Assembly: GCF_008831085.1 (NCBI RefSeq)
Contig: NZ_WBJY01000002.1
Span: 1 to 64,000 of the forward strand
Reading direction: 5' to 3'
Length of the DNA: 64,000 nt
Source of the DNA: Pseudoclavibacter endophyticus
GTDB taxonomy: Bacteria > Actinomycetota > Actinomycetes > Actinomycetales > Microbacteriaceae
The stretch's first letter is position 1. The number at the start of each line of letters is the position of its first letter. The notes beneath the pieces are model-generated. The model saw only the letters and a list, made by a program, of their open reading frames with translations, was not told the DNA's origin and ran no database searches. Made by a program: the position numbers and the translations under genes. This document shows positions 44,653 through 54,533 of the stretch, piece after piece.

Positions 44653-44697
44653 ACGCCCCGCGTGGCCCAGTGAACTGGGCGACACGGGGCGTTTCTC
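44653..44697 (+). terminator. Terminator after tRNA-Tyr
   Basis: A long stem from 44653 to 44692 (ACGCCCCG...CGGGGCGT, ~19 bp with two mismatches) with loop GA is followed by TTTCTCGTT. It lies between tRNA-Tyr and the convergent ptsH and may serve both. Confidence 0.8.
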
Positions 44698-44710
44698 GTT
44701 GCCGGCGCGT

Positions 44711-44980
44711 TCAGGCGGCGTCGAGGTCCGTCTCGAGCAAGGTCTTGAGCTCGTCGAGCGCGTCGTCGGCACCATCGCCTTCTGCCTTGAGGGTCACGAC
44801 CGTGCCGTGCGCGGCGCCGAGTCCCATGAGCGAAAGGATGCTGCCGGCGTTCAGCGCGGGGCCCTCTCCCACCTGAATGGTCACCGGCACCGGCTGCCTC
44901 TGCACCGCCTCCACGAAGAGCTTCGCTGGGCGAGCGTGCAGGCCCGACGTGCTTGCGATGGTTGCCTGGCGTTCAGCCAT
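44711..44980 (-). CDS. ptsH: Phosphocarrier protein HPr
   Basis: 89 residues. His15 in TSGLHARPAKLFVEAVQ is the phosphorylation site; a Ser near residue 47 (NAGSILSLMGLGA) lies where Gram-positive HPr is regulated. It passes phosphate from enzyme I to the EIIA domains, here presumably to FruA 2 kb away. AAAGGAC precedes the ATG. Its start overlaps by 8 nt the end of the upstream membrane-protein gene; enzyme I is not in the window. Confidence 0.93.
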   Translation of the reverse strand: MAERQATIASTSGLHARPAKLFVEAVQRQPVPVTIQVGEGPALNAGSILSLMGLGAAHGTVVTLKAEGDGADDALDELKTLLETDLDAA

Positions 44981-45665
44981 GGTTTGTCCTTTCGACAGTT
45001 CGATTTGGCCCATTCTCGCCGACCTCGGGCCCGATTGGGCGAGGAATCGCCTCGGGTGCCGGCGACGGCGTCCGTGCTGCTCGGGCCGGTGCCGCGGCGA
45101 GCAACAAGAGCCCGATGCCGAGGGCGACGCCGTGGATCACGCGGCCCGTCTCCGGCAGGAAGTACTGCGGAAGGTACGTGACCAGGCCCGCCGCCACGAT
45201 GATCGCCGCAATCCGCGTCACGGCTCCCGAGCGCCATGACGAGACCGCAACGCCGACGCCGACAGCGGCGAGGGCGAGGAGGCCGAGCGCGAAGCAGGCG
45301 AGGGCGACTGGCTGATTGCGTACCCCGTCGGCGAGTTGCCATAGGTCATCGGCCCCGGAGATCGTCGCGTGGGTGCCGATGGCGTGCAGGCCGAAGGTCT
45401 CGGCCCCGTAGAAGGGCAGGAGGAGTCCGGTGCCGACCCATGCGCCCAGCTCGCTCCGGCGGGCACCGCGGGCGCGAAGCGCGAGGGCCAGGGCGATGAA
45501 GGCGATCATGCAGACGCCGTGCGAGGCGACCCACGACGGATCGGCGAAGGCGGCGGCGGCATCGGCCGCGTCGCCGGTCTTGTCCCCGTACGGGCGAAGC
45601 AGGGGGAAGGCGGCGAAGCCGAGACCCGCGAGGGTCGGCCAGAGTCGTTGTCCGAGGGTGAGCAT
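44973..45665 (-). CDS. Multi-pass membrane protein, TetR-divergent
   Basis: 230 residues with about seven transmembrane helices (LWPTLAGLGFAAFPLLRPYG; ASHGVCMIAFIALALALRARG; LACFALGLLALAAVGVGVAVSS; IAAIIVAAGLVTYLPQYFLP). No known family. ATG 45665 has GGAGGA upstream. It is divergent from a TetR regulator with a palindromic operator between them, so it is the likely main target of that regulator, and it runs into ptsH. Confidence 0.65.
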   Translation of the reverse strand: MLTLGQRLWPTLAGLGFAAFPLLRPYGDKTGDAADAAAAFADPSWVASHGVCMIAFIALALALRARGARRSELGAWVGTGLLLPFYGAETFGLHAIGTHATISGADDLWQLADGVRNQPVALACFALGLLALAAVGVGVAVSSWRSGAVTRIAAIIVAAGLVTYLPQYFLPETGRVIHGVALGIGLLLLAAAPARAARTPSPAPEAIPRPIGPEVGENGPNRTVERTNHG

Positions 45666-45678
45666 GGTTCCTCCAATT

Positions 45679-45739
45679 GTGAGCACCGATCACTCTAAGT
45701 GTGAGCACCGCTCTCCTTTGAGTCAAGAGCGGCGCTCAC
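45679..45739. promoter_or_regulatory. TetR operator region
   Basis: A 14-bp inverted repeat, GTGAGCACCGCTCT (45701-45714) and AGAGCGGCGCTCAC (45726-45739), has one mismatch and an 11-nt spacer. A further half-site GTGAGCACCGAT lies at 45679-45690. It sits between the divergent membrane-protein gene and the TetR gene, the standard place for autoregulation. Confidence 0.75.
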
Positions 45740-45771
45740 ATTCATCTCGGCTCGGAGGGCATGATGGAGCA

Positions 45772-46500
45772 ATGCCCGAGACCGACGACAAGCTTCCGCG
45801 CGCCGCGCGACGAGCGGCCACGCTCGAACGGATCAAGGACCGGGCGCGTGCGCAACTCGCAAGGGCGGGCCCAGGCGGGCTCTCGCTTCGCGCCATCGCG
45901 CGCGAGCTCGGCATGGTCTCGTCGAACGTCTACCGGTACTACGCGAGTCGCGACGACCTCATCACGGGCCTCCTCGTCGACGCCTACATCGAGCTGGCCG
46001 AGGAGCTCGAGCGGTCGCCCCGCGACTTCGCCGCACGCGCGGTCGCGCTGCGGCGCTGGGCGATCGGCGCGCCACACCAGTTCGCGCTGGTGTACGGGTC
46101 GGCGATCCCGGACTACTCCGCGCCGCCCGAGACGATCGGACTCGCCGCGAGAGTGGTCGGGGCATTCGCCGCGGTCGTGGATCCCCGCGGATCCCGTCCC
46201 GGCGGGTCCGGCGACGGAGGGGCCGGGGACGTCGGCGCCGCCGGGCGGGCCCGCCCGGCGGGCGCCGGCGAGGACCCGCCGGCGACGCCAGTGCTGGCCG
46301 AGCAGGCCGGCCGTATGGGGGCGGTGATTGGCGTGTCGCCGGGGCAGGCACTGCGGCTGGCAAACGCCCTCAGCGCGCTCATCGGTCACCTGACGCTTGA
46401 GCTCAACGGGCACTTCGTCGGCACGTTCGAGCCCGCGGACGCCCTGTACGAGCTGCGCGCCGCCCAGCTCGCCGGCGAACTGGGCGACGCGCCGCACTGA
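45772..46500 (+). CDS. TetR family transcriptional regulator
   Basis: 242 residues. The N-terminal helix-turn-helix is clear: TLERIKDRARAQLARAGPGGLSLRAIARELGMVSSNVYRYYASRDDLITGLL. The ligand domain resembles the group with WAIGAPHQFALVYGSAIPDY (TetR_C_33-like) and carries a Gly/Ala/Pro-rich insertion around residues 145-170. It probably represses itself and the divergent membrane gene (and perhaps ptsH) through the palindrome upstream; the ligand is unknown. Confidence 0.88.
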   Translation: MPETDDKLPRAARRAATLERIKDRARAQLARAGPGGLSLRAIARELGMVSSNVYRYYASRDDLITGLLVDAYIELAEELERSPRDFAARAVALRRWAIGAPHQFALVYGSAIPDYSAPPETIGLAARVVGAFAAVVDPRGSRPGGSGDGGAGDVGAAGRARPAGAGEDPPATPVLAEQAGRMGAVIGVSPGQALRLANALSALIGHLTLELNGHFVGTFEPADALYELRAAQLAGELGDAPH

Positions 46501-46542
46501 ACCGCGTGGCGCCGGATCGTCGCCCGGACGCCTGCGCGGTTC
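46499..46542. terminator. Bidirectional terminator between tetR and fruA
   Basis: GAACCGCG (46499-46506) pairs with CGCGGTTC (46535-46542), with a nested GGCG-CCGG / CCGG-CGCC stem. It separates the convergent tetR and fruA genes. Confidence 0.6.
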
Positions 46543-46545
46543 GGC

Positions 46546-48702
46546 TCAGCCGGCTGTCCCGGCGCGTTCGGCTGCGCTTGCGGGAGTGGCAGCGGTCGCG
46601 TCGGCGGAGGGCGTACGGCCGGCCGCGACCGGCGTCGCACCCGTCGCGGTGTCAGGCTCGGCCCGTCGGCCCGTCACGATCTTGAGCCCCATGGTGACGA
46701 GTGCCGTGACGACGGCGCCGATGAGCACCGCGAGCACGAACCACAGCACGTTGCCGATCGCGAAGAAGACGAAGATGCCGCCGTGGGGCGCCTGCGAGGT
46801 GACGCCCATGCCCATGGTGATGGCACCGGTGACCGCACCCCCGGCGATGGTGGCCGGGAGCACGCGTAGCGGATCGGCCGCGGCGAACGGGATCGCGCCC
46901 TCGGAGATGAATGCGGCTCCGAGCAGCACGCCCGCCTTGCCGTTCTCCCGCTCGATCCTGGAGAAGCGCCTCGGGGCGACGAAGGTGGCGAGGGCCATGC
47001 CGAGCGGGGGCACCATGCCCGCTGCCATGACGGCGGCCATGATGAGCCACGGCGCTTGATTGTCGACGGCCCCGGCGCCGAGGCCGGCAACCGCGAACGA
47101 GTAGGCGACCTTGTTGATCGGTCCGCCGAGGTCGAAGCACATCATGGCGCCGAGCAGCGCACCGAGCAGCACCGCGCTGCCGCCCGTGAGCCCGCCGAGC
47201 CATGCGTCGAGCGCGTTCATGAGCGCCGCGATGGGCCCACCGAGCACGAGGGCCAGGCTTCCGGATGCGACGATCGAGGCGACGAGCGGGATGATCACGA
47301 CCGGCATGAGGCCAGCGAGCCAGCGCGGCACTCGCCACGTGCCGAGCCACCAGGCGACGCCGCCGGCGATGAGGCCGCCCACGAGTCCGCCGATGAAGCC
47401 GGCACTCATGAGCAGGGCCACCGACCCCGCGACGAAGCCGGGGGCGATCCCAGGACGGTCGGCGATCGCATAGGCGATATACCCGGCCAGGGCCGGTACG
47501 AGGAACGCCATGCTGGCGTTGCCGATCATGAACGCAACCGCACCGAGATAGGCGCCGAGGCCGCCCTCCGGGAGGTTCCACAGCGCGTTCTCGACGAGGA
47601 TGTCGGCCGCCGTGTCGGTGATGTCGTAGCCGCCGAGCAGAAACCCGAGGGCGATGAGGAGACCGCCGCCCGCGACGAACGGGATCATGTAGCTCACGCC
47701 GGTCATGAGCCAGCGCTGGATGCGCTTGCCGACCGGCTCGCGCCGGCCCGGTCGGGGCGAGCCGGCCGCCTCGCCGTCGGCGTCCTGCGCGCGCACGCGG
47801 GGCGCCTGCGGGTCGCGCGCGGCGGCGACGGCGCGCTCGATGAGTTCCGGCGCCTGGTCGATCCCCCGCTTGACGGGCACCTGGATCACGGGCTTGCCCA
47901 CGAAGCGGGCCCGGTCGCGCACGTCGACATCGGTCGCGAAGATCACGGCCTGCGCCCGGTCGACCACTGCAGGGTCGAGCGGTCTGACCGAGCCGGAGCC
48001 CTGCGGCTCGACGTGCAGGTCGACGCCGGCCTGCTTGCCGGCTTCCGCGAGCGAGTCGGCCGCCATGAAGGTGTGCGCGATGCCGGTCGCGCAGGCGGTC
48101 ACGGCGATGATCGTCATCCGGGCGCCCGTCGCTTCCGCGCCGCCGGATGCGTCGTTCACGTCGGCCGCGTCAGGAGCGCCGGATGCCCCGGCGCCACTCG
48201 CAGCATCCGTCGGGGCCGTCTCGCCGGCCCCGGGAACCGGCCGCTCACGGCCCTCACCGATCGCGTCGTCCACGAGGGCGACGACGTCGGCCGTCGTGTC
48301 GGCCTCGCGCAGCGCCTGCGTGAAGTCGGGTCGGATGAGGGAGCGCGCGAGCTTCGAAAGCAACTCGAGGTGCGCGTCGTCGGCCCCTTCGGGCGCGGCG
48401 ATGAAGAACACGAGATCGGCCGGGCCGTCGCCGGCGCCGAAGTCGACGCCGGGCCTCAGGCGCGACATCGCGAGGGTCGGGCGCGTGACGGCGGCCGACC
48501 GGCAGTGGGGGATGGCGATGCCGCCCGGGATGCCGGTCGAATCTTTCTGCTCGCGGGCCAGGGCGTCTGCGGACAGCGCCTCGGCATCGGTCGCGCGCCC
48601 GTGCGCGACGATGCGTTCGGCGAGGGCCCGGATGACGGCGGCGCTGTCGTCGCCGTGATGCTGATCGAGGGTGACTAGCTCGGGGGTGATCATGTCGGTC
48701 AT
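46546..48702 (-). CDS. fruA: PTS fructose transporter, EIIABC fusion
   Basis: 718 residues with domains in the order EIIA (His66 in GGIAIPHCRS), an Ala/Gly/Asp linker, EIIB (Cys204 in VTACATGIAHTFMAAD) and EIIC from about residue 325 (SYMIPFVAGGGLLIALGFLLGG, PINKVAYSFAV). Imports fructose as fructose 1-phosphate using phosphate from HPr. AGAGAGG precedes the ATG; only 13 nt separate it from fruK. Part of the deoR-fruK-fruA operon. Confidence 0.94.
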   Translation of the reverse strand: MTDMITPELVTLDQHHGDDSAAVIRALAERIVAHGRATDAEALSADALAREQKDSTGIPGGIAIPHCRSAAVTRPTLAMSRLRPGVDFGAGDGPADLVFFIAAPEGADDAHLELLSKLARSLIRPDFTQALREADTTADVVALVDDAIGEGRERPVPGAGETAPTDAASGAGASGAPDAADVNDASGGAEATGARMTIIAVTACATGIAHTFMAADSLAEAGKQAGVDLHVEPQGSGSVRPLDPAVVDRAQAVIFATDVDVRDRARFVGKPVIQVPVKRGIDQAPELIERAVAAARDPQAPRVRAQDADGEAAGSPRPGRREPVGKRIQRWLMTGVSYMIPFVAGGGLLIALGFLLGGYDITDTAADILVENALWNLPEGGLGAYLGAVAFMIGNASMAFLVPALAGYIAYAIADRPGIAPGFVAGSVALLMSAGFIGGLVGGLIAGGVAWWLGTWRVPRWLAGLMPVVIIPLVASIVASGSLALVLGGPIAALMNALDAWLGGLTGGSAVLLGALLGAMMCFDLGGPINKVAYSFAVAGLGAGAVDNQAPWLIMAAVMAAGMVPPLGMALATFVAPRRFSRIERENGKAGVLLGAAFISEGAIPFAAADPLRVLPATIAGGAVTGAITMGMGVTSQAPHGGIFVFFAIGNVLWFVLAVLIGAVVTALVTMGLKIVTGRRAEPDTATGATPVAAGRTPSADATAATPASAAERAGTAG

Positions 48703-48715
48703 GGCATTGACCTCT

Positions 48716-49777
48716 CTACTGGGCGACGCCGGATGCGTCGGAACGGGGAGTTGCGGAGCCGCCGACCGCCTGGTCGTCGGCGGGGAGAACCGGGCTGCAC
48801 CACGCCTCGACGCGCACCGCCTCCGGATGGGTCTGCGCGCGCGACGGGAGCGTCGAGCCCGGGAGCGATGCCGCCGCGGCGCCGTGGGCGACGGCCTGCG
48901 CGAGCGCGCCCGCGGGCGAGGCGCCTTCCCCGTGCGCGAGGAGGAAGCCCGCGAGTGAGGCGTCGCCCGCGCCGACGGTCGACGCGACCCTGATCGGCGG
49001 GGGCGACGCGACGAGCGCCGTGGCGCGGTCGACGTAGACGGCCCCCGTCCCGCCGAGGGTCAGCAGCACTGCACCGCACCCGAGGTCGAGCGCCCGTCCG
49101 GCGGCGTCGACGGCCGTTCCGAGGTCGGCCTCGAGCGCGTCGCCCTCGAGCCAGTCGCTCCGGCTCGTCAGGTGGTCCGCCCGGTTGAGGAGCTCGGCGA
49201 GTTCGTGCGCGTTCGGCTTGATGAGATCGACGCGCAGGCCCCCGAGGACCAAGTCGCTCAGAGGAGGCCCCGAGCTGTCGACGGCGATACGCGGGGCGCC
49301 GTCGCCGAGGCGGGCGCGCACCGTCTCGAGGATGCGCGCATACCGCAGCGGCGGTGCGGCGGGCGGGAGCGAACCGGCGAGCACGAGCCACCTCGCACCG
49401 CGACACGCCTCGACGATCGCCTCGACGAGCCGCTCGCGCGCGACGACGTCGAGTTCCGGGCCGGGCTCGTTGATCTTGGTCGTCGTACCGTCGGGCTCGG
49501 TGATTGCGATGTTCGTGCGCACTCGGCCCGCGATCGGCACGGCCACGTGGGGAAGACCCTCCTCGCGCACGGCGAGCGTGAACGGGTCATCGGACGCCGC
49601 CGGAAAGACCGCGACCGTCGCAGCCCCGGATGCGACCAGGGCGCGGGAGACGTTGACGCCCTTGCCGCCCGCCTGATCACTTGTCCGGCTGGCGCGGTGC
49701 ACGGCGTCGCGTCGCAGCGGCTCGTCGATCACGACGGTGCGGTCGATGGCGGGATTGGCGGTCAGCGTCACGATCAT
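48716..49777 (-). CDS. fruK: 1-phosphofructokinase
   Basis: 353 residues of the PfkB/ribokinase family. Start MIVTLTANPAIDRTVVIDEPL, then QAGGKGVNVSRALVASG, and the C-terminal VASTVGAGDASLAGFLLAHGEG with the catalytic GAGD Asp. Phosphorylates fructose 1-phosphate to fructose 1,6-bisphosphate. Its ATG overlaps the stop of the upstream regulator gene by 4 nt. Confidence 0.92.
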   Translation of the reverse strand: MIVTLTANPAIDRTVVIDEPLRRDAVHRASRTSDQAGGKGVNVSRALVASGAATVAVFPAASDDPFTLAVREEGLPHVAVPIAGRVRTNIAITEPDGTTTKINEPGPELDVVARERLVEAIVEACRGARWLVLAGSLPPAAPPLRYARILETVRARLGDGAPRIAVDSSGPPLSDLVLGGLRVDLIKPNAHELAELLNRADHLTSRSDWLEGDALEADLGTAVDAAGRALDLGCGAVLLTLGGTGAVYVDRATALVASPPPIRVASTVGAGDASLAGFLLAHGEGASPAGALAQAVAHGAAAASLPGSTLPSRAQTHPEAVRVEAWCSPVLPADDQAVGGSATPRSDASGVAQ

Positions 49778-50559
49778 GGCGTCACGACCTCGACCCCCGC
49801 GACCGCGAGCGCTGCCGCGAGATCGCCTGTCGGAGCCTCGTCGGTCGCGACCGCGTCGAGGTCGTCGAGCGACGCGAACCTGACGAAGGAGGTTTCATCG
49901 AACTTCGACGAGTCGGCGGCGATGATGCGGCGGGCGGCGCTCCGCACCATGGCCCGTTTGACGGCCGCCTCATCGGGATCGGGGGTGGAGCATCCGAAGT
50001 CCGCACTGATGCCGTTGGTGCCGACGATCGCGACGTCCGGCCGGAGAGCGCCGAGCTGATCGAGCGTGATGGGCCCGACGGCGGCGCCCGTGACGCTGCG
50101 GAGGCGTCCGCCGAGGGTCACGATGCCGATCGACGGGTGGGCCGCGAGACGTCGAATGATCTGGAACGAGTTGCAGATGACGGTCAGACCCTCGACGCTG
50201 CGGGCCGGCATCGCCGCGAGGCGTTCGGCGATGACGGCGGTCGTCGAGCCCGCGTCGAGCAGCACGCTGCAGCGCGCGTTGCTCGGGATGAAGCGCATCG
50301 CGGCATCCGCCGCTGCGCGCTTCTGCCGCAGATGCTCGCCCTCGCGCTCGCCCAGGGGCCGCTCGGTCGTCGCATCGCGGTCGGCGGCGACAGCACCGCC
50401 GTGAACGCGGCGCAGCGCGCCGGTCGTCTCGAGCGCGTCGAGGTCGCGCCGCACGGTCTCGGGTGTCACGCCGAGGCGCTCGGCGAGGTCGGCGACGGAT
50501 GCGCGCCCATGGTTCGCGACGACCTCGGCGATGAGCCGTTGCCGTTCCGGTGCGTACAT
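49774..50559 (-). CDS. DeoR/GlpR family regulator of the fructose operon
   Basis: 261 residues. N-terminal DeoR helix-turn-helix (RQRLIAEVVANHGRASVADLAERLGVTPETVRRDLDALE, then GALRRVHGGAV) and a sugar-phosphate-sensing domain with LLDAGSTTAVIAERL, VICNSFQI and ADSSKF. First gene of the operon with fruK and fruA, so fructose 1-phosphate or a related ester is the likely inducer. An A/T-rich patch with three ACAGAA direct repeats upstream is the candidate operator. Confidence 0.9.
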   Translation of the reverse strand: MYAPERQRLIAEVVANHGRASVADLAERLGVTPETVRRDLDALETTGALRRVHGGAVAADRDATTERPLGEREGEHLRQKRAAADAAMRFIPSNARCSVLLDAGSTTAVIAERLAAMPARSVEGLTVICNSFQIIRRLAAHPSIGIVTLGGRLRSVTGAAVGPITLDQLGALRPDVAIVGTNGISADFGCSTPDPDEAAVKRAMVRSAARRIIAADSSKFDETSFVRFASLDDLDAVATDEAPTGDLAAALAVAGVEVVTP

Positions 50560-50616
50560 GCAGGGCTCCCTCGTCGTGCGATGCCGAGAGCGTACGTCCG
50601 GGGGGCGAAAAAAACA

Positions 50617-50640
50617 ACAGAACCACAGAAAAACACAGAA
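50617..50640. promoter_or_regulatory. Triple ACAGAA direct repeats upstream of the fructose operon
   Basis: ACAGAA occurs at 50617-50622, 50625-50630 and 50635-50640 (TTCTGT on the operon strand) within an A-rich stretch that is striking in this high-GC sequence. It lies about 60-80 nt upstream of the DeoR-type gene, fitting a promoter-operator region. Confidence 0.5.
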
Positions 50641-50723
50641 GGATGCAGATGCGTGCCCGGGGTCTCGTGCGGCGGGAACAGGGCCGACGCGGTGACATCG
50701 CCCGGCATTGCTACGCTCGCCGC

Positions 50724-51629
50724 GTGACGTGCCCCCGCGAGACCGAACCCGCCGCCGATCCCGCCTCGCTGCCGGCGGTCGACCTCGCGGAGCTCGCCGC
50801 GACGGCGCGCACCGTCGCGCTCGAGGCAGGCGAGCTCGTGATGCGTCGCCGAAGGGAGGGGGTCGCCGTGGCGGCGACGAAGTCCTCGGCCGTCGACGTC
50901 GTGACCGCCGCCGATCGTGAGTCCGAGGCTCTCATCCGAGATCGCCTGGCCGAGCTGCGCCCCGGCGACGGCTTCTACGGCGAAGAAACTGACCCCGCCG
51001 CCTCGTCGACCGGCATCGTCTGGGTCGTCGATCCGATCGACGGAACCGTCAACTACCTCTACGGCTTCCCGAACTACGCGATCTCGATCGCGGCCGTCGT
51101 CGGCGAGCCCTCGAGTGAGCCCGCGGCTTACGCGACCCTCGCGGCCGTCGTACACGCGCCCGCACTCGGCGAGACCTATACGGCGACCGCCGGCGGCGGT
51201 GCGACGAGAAACGACGAGCCCATCCGCGCCTCGTCCGTCACCGAGCTCGGCCAATCACTCGTGGCCACGGGGTTCAGCTACGACGCGGCCGACCGGCGCC
51301 GGCAGGCGAGCGCGTGGGCGCAGATCGCCGGCGAGTTCCGCGACCTGCGGCGCATGGGCGCCGCGGCGCTCGACCTGTGCGCCGTCGCGTGCGGCCGGCT
51401 CGACGCCTACTTTGAGTCGGGCACCTGGCCGTGGGATCACGCGGGCGGTGCCCTCATCGCCCGCGAATCGGGTGCCGTCGTCTCCGGGCGCGGCGTCGGG
51501 CACGGCGCGGATCGTGAGGGGCGCACGTTGACGGTCGCGACGGCGCCGGGCATCGCGGACTCGTTCCGGCGGCTCATCGCTCCGGGCTTCGCGCCCGCCG
51601 ATGAGGGTCCACGGGCACCGACGCAGTGA
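50724..51629 (+). CDS. Inositol monophosphatase family protein
   Basis: About 301 residues. The Mg2+-phosphatase motifs are intact: GFYGEETDP, WVVDPIDGTVNYLYGFPNYAISIA and SGTWPWDHAGGALIARESGAVVSG. Members hydrolyse inositol phosphate, histidinol phosphate or fructose bisphosphate; which one applies cannot be told. GTG 50724 was chosen; the larger frame upstream runs into the fructose-operon promoter. Confidence 0.87.
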   Translation: MTCPRETEPAADPASLPAVDLAELAATARTVALEAGELVMRRRREGVAVAATKSSAVDVVTAADRESEALIRDRLAELRPGDGFYGEETDPAASSTGIVWVVDPIDGTVNYLYGFPNYAISIAAVVGEPSSEPAAYATLAAVVHAPALGETYTATAGGGATRNDEPIRASSVTELGQSLVATGFSYDAADRRRQASAWAQIAGEFRDLRRMGAAALDLCAVACGRLDAYFESGTWPWDHAGGALIARESGAVVSGRGVGHGADREGRTLTVATAPGIADSFRRLIAPGFAPADEGPRAPTQ

Positions 51630-51698
51630 ACCGGGCGCACGACTTCTCAGGGAGTGCGCACCGTTCCCAGGCGACACGCACGCAACCTTGACCGTTCT

Positions 51699-51714
51699 GT
51701 GACCTTTCCGTTAT
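51699..51714 (+). promoter_or_regulatory. MtrA-like direct repeat upstream of the M23 peptidase
   Basis: GTGAC-CTTTCC-GTTAT has the GTnAC-N6-GTnAC layout of MtrA binding sites known in corynebacteria and streptomycetes, with one deviation (T for A and T for C in the second half). It lies 38-53 nt before the start of a secreted peptidoglycan peptidase, a typical MtrA target. Confidence 0.4.
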
Positions 51715-51751
51715 TCTTTCGTAGTCGCACCTCGTTAGTAAAGGAATCGGT

Positions 51752-53257
51752 TTGGAACAGGAACTCTCCCGGAGCACGGCAGCAGCTCCCGCTGGCGCCA
51801 TGACACGTCGAGAGATCCGCGAAGCCGAACGCCGCGCTGCGCTCGCCGCCGAGTCCGCGGCCCGCACTGCCGCGTCGCCCCCCGCGGCCCGGTCCGAGCC
51901 CCATGCGCGCACCGACGCCGATGCCGCCGCGGCTCCGCTCGCCTACGCCTCCCGCCGCGCACGGCGTGCCGCTGAACGGGGCCCCGCGGCTCCGGAGGCC
52001 ACCCCCGTCACGCCGACGCCCGCGGCCTCTCCCGCCGCGTCGCCATCGACCGTGACCTCCCCATCGACCGCGGTCTCGCCATCGTCCGACGGCCGTGGCG
52101 ACGCATCCGAGGTGGCGCCGCTGACGCGCCGCGCCGCCCGCCGCGCCGCTGCGTCGGCCATCACCGCCGCGCCGGCGACCGCCACGGCCACCGCCGCGGC
52201 GGCATCCGCCCCCTCTGCGCCGGCCAAGGTCGGCGACGCCCGCACGCTTCCGGCCGTCGTCGTTCCCGCCGCCGTTGCCGTCACGCCGGCGATCACGCCC
52301 GTCGCCGCCCTCGAGGCCGACGCCGAGGCTGGAGACGGCGTCGTGCAGGCCGATGTCGAGCTTCCGCTGAGCTTTCGCCGCAACCAGGCCGCGCTGACGC
52401 ACATCGCTCCCGTCCGTACGGGATCGAAGCGTGCCCTCGTGCGCGTCAAGCGCGACCGCGGCGGCAACACCCGCCGCGGCGCCGCGCTGCGCGGCACGGC
52501 CGGCCTCACGGCCCTCGGCTTCGCCGCGACCGTCGCTGTCGCCACGACCCTTCCGGCTGTCGCGAACAACTCCGACCAGCAGTCACAGCAGGCGGCTGAC
52601 GCGGCTATCGGCGCCGCAGGCGGGGCGCAGTCCCTGAGCGTCGGCTCGGCCGCCGCCGACGTCGAGACGGCCTCGGCCGACTCCGGTCGCGAGCCCGGCT
52701 ACGCGGTCGCGACGATGGGCAGCGCGACGGCCTACAACACGATGTTCGGCATCCAACGGCCAGACCCGAGCACGTACTGGAACGATCCCATGGCGGCCGT
52801 GCAGTGGCCGTTCCCCGAGGGTGTCGTGATCTCCGACTACTTCGGCTCGCGCAACGCCCCCTGCTCCGGCTGCTCGAGCGATCACAAGGGCATCGACATG
52901 ACCCCTGGTGAGGGCACGCCGATCGGTTCGATCGCCGACGGCACCGTCGTCACGGTGCACGAGACCGACAACGGTGGTCTCGGCGTCTACGTCGAGGTCG
53001 AGCACATCATCAATGGCGAGCGCATCACATCGCTCTACGGCCACCTGCTCACGGGCTCGATCCCGGTCAAGGTCGGCGACACGGTCAAGGTCGGCGACGA
53101 GGTCGGCAAGGTCGGCAACACGGGGTCGTCGACGGGTGCGCACCTGCACCTCGAGATCCACGTCGAGGGCGTGCAGGTCGACCCGTACGCCTACCTGCAG
53201 GAGCACAACTCGCCCGAGACCGTCGTCGTTCGCGCCGACTCGTCGGTGTCGGCCTAG
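51752..53257 (+). CDS. M23 family peptidase (secreted or membrane-bound cell-wall hydrolase)
   Basis: 501 residues if the TTG at 51752 is used (AAAGGAA lies just upstream); ATG 51800 is the alternative. A ~230-residue Ala/Thr/Pro-rich cytoplasmic or linker region with MTRREIREAERRAAL precedes a hydrophobic segment (LRGTAGLTALGFAATVAVATTLPAV). The C-terminal LytM domain is complete: HKGIDMTPGEGT (His378, Asp382), YGHLLTGSIPVKVGDTVKVGDEVGKVGNTGSSTGAHLHLEIHVEG (His464, His466). It cleaves peptide cross-links in peptidoglycan. Confidence 0.88.
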   Translation: MEQELSRSTAAAPAGAMTRREIREAERRAALAAESAARTAASPPAARSEPHARTDADAAAAPLAYASRRARRAAERGPAAPEATPVTPTPAASPAASPSTVTSPSTAVSPSSDGRGDASEVAPLTRRAARRAAASAITAAPATATATAAAASAPSAPAKVGDARTLPAVVVPAAVAVTPAITPVAALEADAEAGDGVVQADVELPLSFRRNQAALTHIAPVRTGSKRALVRVKRDRGGNTRRGAALRGTAGLTALGFAATVAVATTLPAVANNSDQQSQQAADAAIGAAGGAQSLSVGSAAADVETASADSGREPGYAVATMGSATAYNTMFGIQRPDPSTYWNDPMAAVQWPFPEGVVISDYFGSRNAPCSGCSSDHKGIDMTPGEGTPIGSIADGTVVTVHETDNGGLGVYVEVEHIINGERITSLYGHLLTGSIPVKVGDTVKVGDEVGKVGNTGSSTGAHLHLEIHVEGVQVDPYAYLQEHNSPETVVVRADSSVSA

Positions 53258-53364
53258 CGTCCGGCAGGACACAGGAACGTGAACCCACCGACGTGCAAGC
53301 GCGCTTTCGAGAGCTGCTATGCTCGTCCGGTGCTTTTGCGGGCCACAAGCCCGCGGAGCATCTC

Positions 53365-53439
<75 letters not shown>

Positions 53440-53491
53440 CGATGCAGCGTCCAGCGCCGCATCGTCACGGCGCGGTTTCATAGCGCCACGT

Positions 53492-54449
<958 letters not shown>

Positions 54450-54533
54450 TGCCTTCTGGCCATGACGTTGTCCACGTCCGGACACTGGTGCACGGAGTGA
54501 ACGAGAAGCGGCACGAACGAAGGGGGGCGAGAC

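Noticed and set aside
47056..48678. 540-codon open frame antisense to fruA
   Set aside because: It is the complement of a well-conserved PTS gene with catalytic motifs on the minus strand; Arg/Asp/Gly-rich translation is a GC-driven shadow.
51630..51751. ydaO-type c-di-AMP riboswitch before the M23 peptidase
   Set aside because: The gap is only 122 nt and lacks the conserved pseudosymmetric core; the MtrA-like repeat explains the region better.
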